Source of the DNA: Oreohelix idahoensis
Taxonomy: Eukaryota; Mollusca; Gastropoda; Stylommatophora; Oreohelicidae
Length of the DNA: 64,000 nt
Assembly (NCBI GenBank): GCA_024509875.1
Contig: JAMPIV010012152.1
Coordinates: 315,501-379,500, forward strand
Reading direction: 5' to 3'
Each line of letters opens with the position of its first letter. Position 1 is the stretch's first letter. The notes beneath the pieces are model-generated. The model saw only the letters and a list, made by a program, of their open reading frames with translations, did no database searches and was not told the origin of the DNA. This document shows positions 61,138 through 64,000 of the stretch, piece by piece. A program made the translations under genes and the position numbers.

Positions 61138-64000
61138 TTATTTCTGGGGTTTACGGTGATTCTCATCACACGGATGGCGGCTTAAAAAATCCGCTCCCAA
61201 ATTGGTTTTTCCAGATATATACTCAATGCTAAAATTATATGGAGCCAGAAGCAAAGACCATCGGAGTAACCTAGAGTTCTCATGCTTAGCCTGTGCTAGA
61301 AACGATAAAGGTTTGTGGTCAGTTTGCAACTTAAATGCCTTCCCATATAGATAAATATTGAATTTCTTTATTGCCCATATTACTGCAAGACATTCTTTTT
61401 CGCTAGTTGAGTAGTTGATTTCAGCTTTATTCAACTTTCTGCTAGCATATGCCACTGGGCTTAATTCCCCATCCAATGCATCTGATTTCTGTAGTAGAGT
61501 TGCACCTAACCCAATATTACTTGCATCCGTCCTTACTATGAATTCTTGACTTAAGTCAGGTAATTTCAAAATGGGTTTACTTGTGAGCTTTTCCTTCAAT
61601 TCTTGGTAAGTCATTTCACATTGTGGTGTCCATGTAATGCGATCTGGATGTCCTTTACGTGTCAATTCAGTTAACGGTGCACATATGGAATTAAAGTTTT
61701 TGATATACTTCTGGTAGAAACCACATAATGAGACAAAGGATCTCACGTCCTTCTTGGTTTGTGGTCTCGGGGCTTTCTGTAGTTTCTCTAAATTCTTTGG
61801 GTCAGGGGTCATGTTTCCCTGATAAACTGTGTGTCCCAAAAATTCCAATTCTTTACATCCAACGCAACATTTGGTTGGTCGGGCTGTTAAATTTGCCTCC
61901 CTAAGTCGATCAAACAGCATGTTCAGAGAGTCAATGTGTTCCTCAAATGTTTCTGTTGCTATAAGGATATCATCCATAAAATTTGTTATACAGGGATTAT
62001 TCAGAGGATCCAATAATTTTCTCATCATTCTAGAGAAGACACTAGGCGCATTCTTCAATCCAAATGGCAATCTATTAAACTCATAGTGTCCTTCTGAGGT
62101 ACTAAAAGCTAGGTATGGTCTAACCTCAGGCTTTACTGGAATCTGATAGTATCCTTTACTCAGATCCACTTTTGAGAAATATTTAGCTTTATTTAGTCTG
62201 GCAAACAGCTGATTTGTATCCGGCAATGGATCCACCTGTCCTTCTGTAATAGCATTCAGTCTCCTGTAATCTATACAGAGTCTATGTTCTCCAGAGGGCT
62301 TCCTTAAGAGTACAACACCGGAACTATACGAAGACTCACTGTGCGAAATAATTCCTTCCTTCAACAGATAGTCTATCTCTTCCTTCAAAGCTTTCTCCTT
62401 AGCAAACGGAATCGAATATGGTTTCATACAGACAGGTGTGGGGTCTATCAGTTTCATATCATATTCCAATAGGTTTGTATGCCCTGGTCGGTCTGTTAAC
62501 ACCTCTGCATGATTATTTAGAACCTGTTGCACTCTCTCTTTCTGAGTTTTCGTTAAATGTGTACTGATTTTCACCTGTGCTGCTGTCTCACAGGGGTGTA
62601 ATGGATATTCAAATGATGAAAGTGGTTCCTTTTTCATCTCCATGGCGATGGACAAGGTCAACAAGTGTGTCTCTTCCTGATGTTCTCTTTCCAAATATTT
62701 CTTCAGGAGATTCACATGATAGATTTTTTCTTTCCCCTTCTTATCTATCTTATAATTTGTTCTAGACACCTTCTCTAGAACTGTATATGGACCCTGCCAT
62801 CCAATTTGTAACTTATTCTGACTCCCAGGCAAAAGAAGCAGTACTTTCTCTCCCACAGCCAAATTTCTGTCTTTCGCCTTCCTGTTATAATAGGCAGCAT
62901 GTTTCTTCCTGGCTTGTTTCAAATTTTCATTGGCAAGTTTCCAGCCAGTTTTTAACCGAGTGGTCAGCTCATTCACATATTGGTATGAAGATGTAATGTT
63001 TTCCTCTGCCTTTTCATCAGTCCACGTTCTTAACAAAGCTTCAAGTGGACCTTTTATTGGCCTTCCAAACAATAATGTTGCCGGGGCCATACCGGTTGAA
63101 CTATGGGGTACCTCCCGATAAGCAAAGAGGGCGGCGTGCAGGTACTGGTCCCATGTATCTGGTTTTTCGTGTGCCAACTTTCTCAGGATCGACATCAATG
63201 TGCCGTTAAATCTTTCCACTTGGCCGTTCCCTTGGGGATGATACACACTACAATGGAAGTGTTTGGCCTGGAAGATCCTGAAAACTTCTTCAGTTAGTTT
63301 CCCCTTGAACTGAGAGCCATTATCAGTCAAGATTTGATTGGGAAAGCCTAACCTTGTGAAAATTGTGAGCAATGCCTCTGCCACATGTTTTGAATCAATC
63401 GATGACAGGGCTACTGCCTCTCCCCACATAGAACAAGTGTCCACCAGAGTCAGAATGTAGCTGTTCCTTCTCTTGGTTCGGGTGAGAGGTCCCACAAGAT
63501 CCACGGCAACTCTCTCAAAGGGTGTTCCCACTATGGGCATTTCCCCCAGAGTTGCTGGTGCAGTCCAATGTTTAGGTGCTACTCGTTGGCACTCTGGACA
63601 GGATTTTACATATCGTTTGATATCTTCAGTTATTCCTGGCCAGAAATAGTGACAAGCTATTCGCTGTCCTGTTGCGCTGATTCCCATATGACCACTGAAG
63701 GGAATCGCATGCCCTAGTTCCAACACTTTAGTCCTATATGAAGTGGGAAGGACCAGCTGTCCGTGACCATTGGATTCAGATCCAGCCTTCCTATATATCA
63801 GTTTGTTCTTCATATAAAACTCTCCCTTGCCTGGAGGTGTATGAGATTTGGGCAACTTCTTGAAACATGGCTTGAGTGTTTTGTCCTCAGCCTGTGCCTT
63901 CCTCATCTCATCTGGGTGAGTATGTTGCAGGTGGAACTTATGGAAGGGGAAGTAATCTTTAGAATGGTTTTTTAGACATATTAAATTTCGAGTTGCAACG
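61138..64000 (-). CDS. Gmr1-type pol: integrase-RT-RNase H, partial at window edge
   Basis: An unbroken frame of at least 922 codons (internal Met at 63906; it stays open to the edge at 64000), ending TAA at 61138. Integrase comes first: HHCC finger (LGHAIPFSGHMG, CPECQ), DDE core (VDLVGPL, LTDNGSQF, NGQVERFNG), and a KLQIGWQGPYTVL C-terminus. About 80 residues later comes RT: LRKPSGEHRLCIDYRRLN, KVDLSKGYYQIPV, RLPFGLKNAPSVFSRMM, NFMDDILIA (catalytic DD). RNase H follows: VRTDASNIGLGATL, SEKECLAVIW, LQTDHKPL. All catalytic residues are present and there are no stops, so it looks potentially intact. Integrase before RT is the reverse of ordinary gypsy and defines Gmr1-like elements. Protease and gag would lie beyond the edge. 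Integrase is close to the one at 18.7-19.9 kb. Confidence 0.95.
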   Translation of the reverse strand, partial: VATRNLICLKNHSKDYFPFHKFHLQHTHPDEMRKAQAEDKTLKPCFKKLPKSHTPPGKGEFYMKNKLIYRKAGSESNGHGQLVLPTSYRTKVLELGHAIPFSGHMGISATGQRIACHYFWPGITEDIKRYVKSCPECQRVAPKHWTAPATLGEMPIVGTPFERVAVDLVGPLTRTKRRNSYILTLVDTCSMWGEAVALSSIDSKHVAEALLTIFTRLGFPNQILTDNGSQFKGKLTEEVFRIFQAKHFHCSVYHPQGNGQVERFNGTLMSILRKLAHEKPDTWDQYLHAALFAYREVPHSSTGMAPATLLFGRPIKGPLEALLRTWTDEKAEENITSSYQYVNELTTRLKTGWKLANENLKQARKKHAAYYNRKAKDRNLAVGEKVLLLLPGSQNKLQIGWQGPYTVLEKVSRTNYKIDKKGKEKIYHVNLLKKYLEREHQEETHLLTLSIAMEMKKEPLSSFEYPLHPCETAAQVKISTHLTKTQKERVQQVLNNHAEVLTDRPGHTNLLEYDMKLIDPTPVCMKPYSIPFAKEKALKEEIDYLLKEGIISHSESSYSSGVVLLRKPSGEHRLCIDYRRLNAITEGQVDPLPDTNQLFARLNKAKYFSKVDLSKGYYQIPVKPEVRPYLAFSTSEGHYEFNRLPFGLKNAPSVFSRMMRKLLDPLNNPCITNFMDDILIATETFEEHIDSLNMLFDRLREANLTARPTKCCVGCKELEFLGHTVYQGNMTPDPKNLEKLQKAPRPQTKKDVRSFVSLCGFYQKYIKNFNSICAPLTELTRKGHPDRITWTPQCEMTYQELKEKLTSKPILKLPDLSQEFIVRTDASNIGLGATLLQKSDALDGELSPVAYASRKLNKAEINYSTSEKECLAVIWAIKKFNIYLYGKAFKLQTDHKPLSFLAQAKHENSRLLRWSLLLAPYNFSIEYISGKTNLGADFLSRHPCDENHRKPQK

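Overview
This is eukaryotic, probably metazoan, AT-rich and repeat-dense DNA. I see no bacterial operons, rRNA or convincing tRNA genes. Long introns, a DUF229 (PF02995) gene, a D34D mariner, RTE-type LINE fragments with microsatellite tails, and Ty3/gypsy elements of the Gmr1 type point to a lophotrochozoan. A mollusc, perhaps a heterobranch gastropod, is my best guess; this is inference from the mix of families.

Host gene: I can support one host gene, on the minus strand. Three coding exons (47404-46171, 32941-32786 and 26953-26296) join with matching splice phases into a DUF229 protein of about 674 residues, counted from the first Met of the large exon. It is a predicted membrane-anchored, sulfatase/alkaline-phosphatase-fold protein. 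Intron 1 is about 13.2 kb and intron 2 about 5.8 kb. Both are filled with transposons and tandem arrays.

Left part (1-26 kb): this holds a 5'-truncated RTE copy with a target duplication (83-472), TG-rich low complexity, a 12-bp minisatellite (3423-4250), and RNase H fragments of an old retroelement (5.3 and 8.5 kb). A small deletion-derived LTR element with ~130-bp LTRs follows (11626-13318, minus). Next comes a 9.4-kb LTR element (13601-22963, plus) with 2.7-kb LTRs, a broken gag and a protease-integrase ORF but no reverse transcriptase. A LINE fragment and a 40-bp array follow it.

Inside the host gene (26-47 kb): intron 2 holds an AT microsatellite, a tRNA-like SINE, a mariner with one premature stop (29264-30600), an RNase H LINE fragment, and a 65-bp array that seems to grow out of that LINE. 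Intron 1 holds several 31/32-bp satellite arrays sharing a core, LINE fragments, hAT-like ends at 70-bp spacing, two copies of a repeat carrying a perfect RFX X-box match, and a full-length RTE element (39154-42313) inserted into the satellite.

Right part (47-64 kb): this has a 42-bp array continuous with a LINE C-terminus, more LINE 3' ends, a SINE, RNase H remnants, a 40-bp array, GATA microsatellites, and at the edge the 3' part of a second Gmr1-type element (minus). In that element integrase precedes reverse transcriptase and RNase H in one long ORF. Together with the RT-less element at 13.6-23 kb this is the most interesting material here: a partner-like pair with the unusual PR-IN-RT-RH order, one of which lacks the polymerase.
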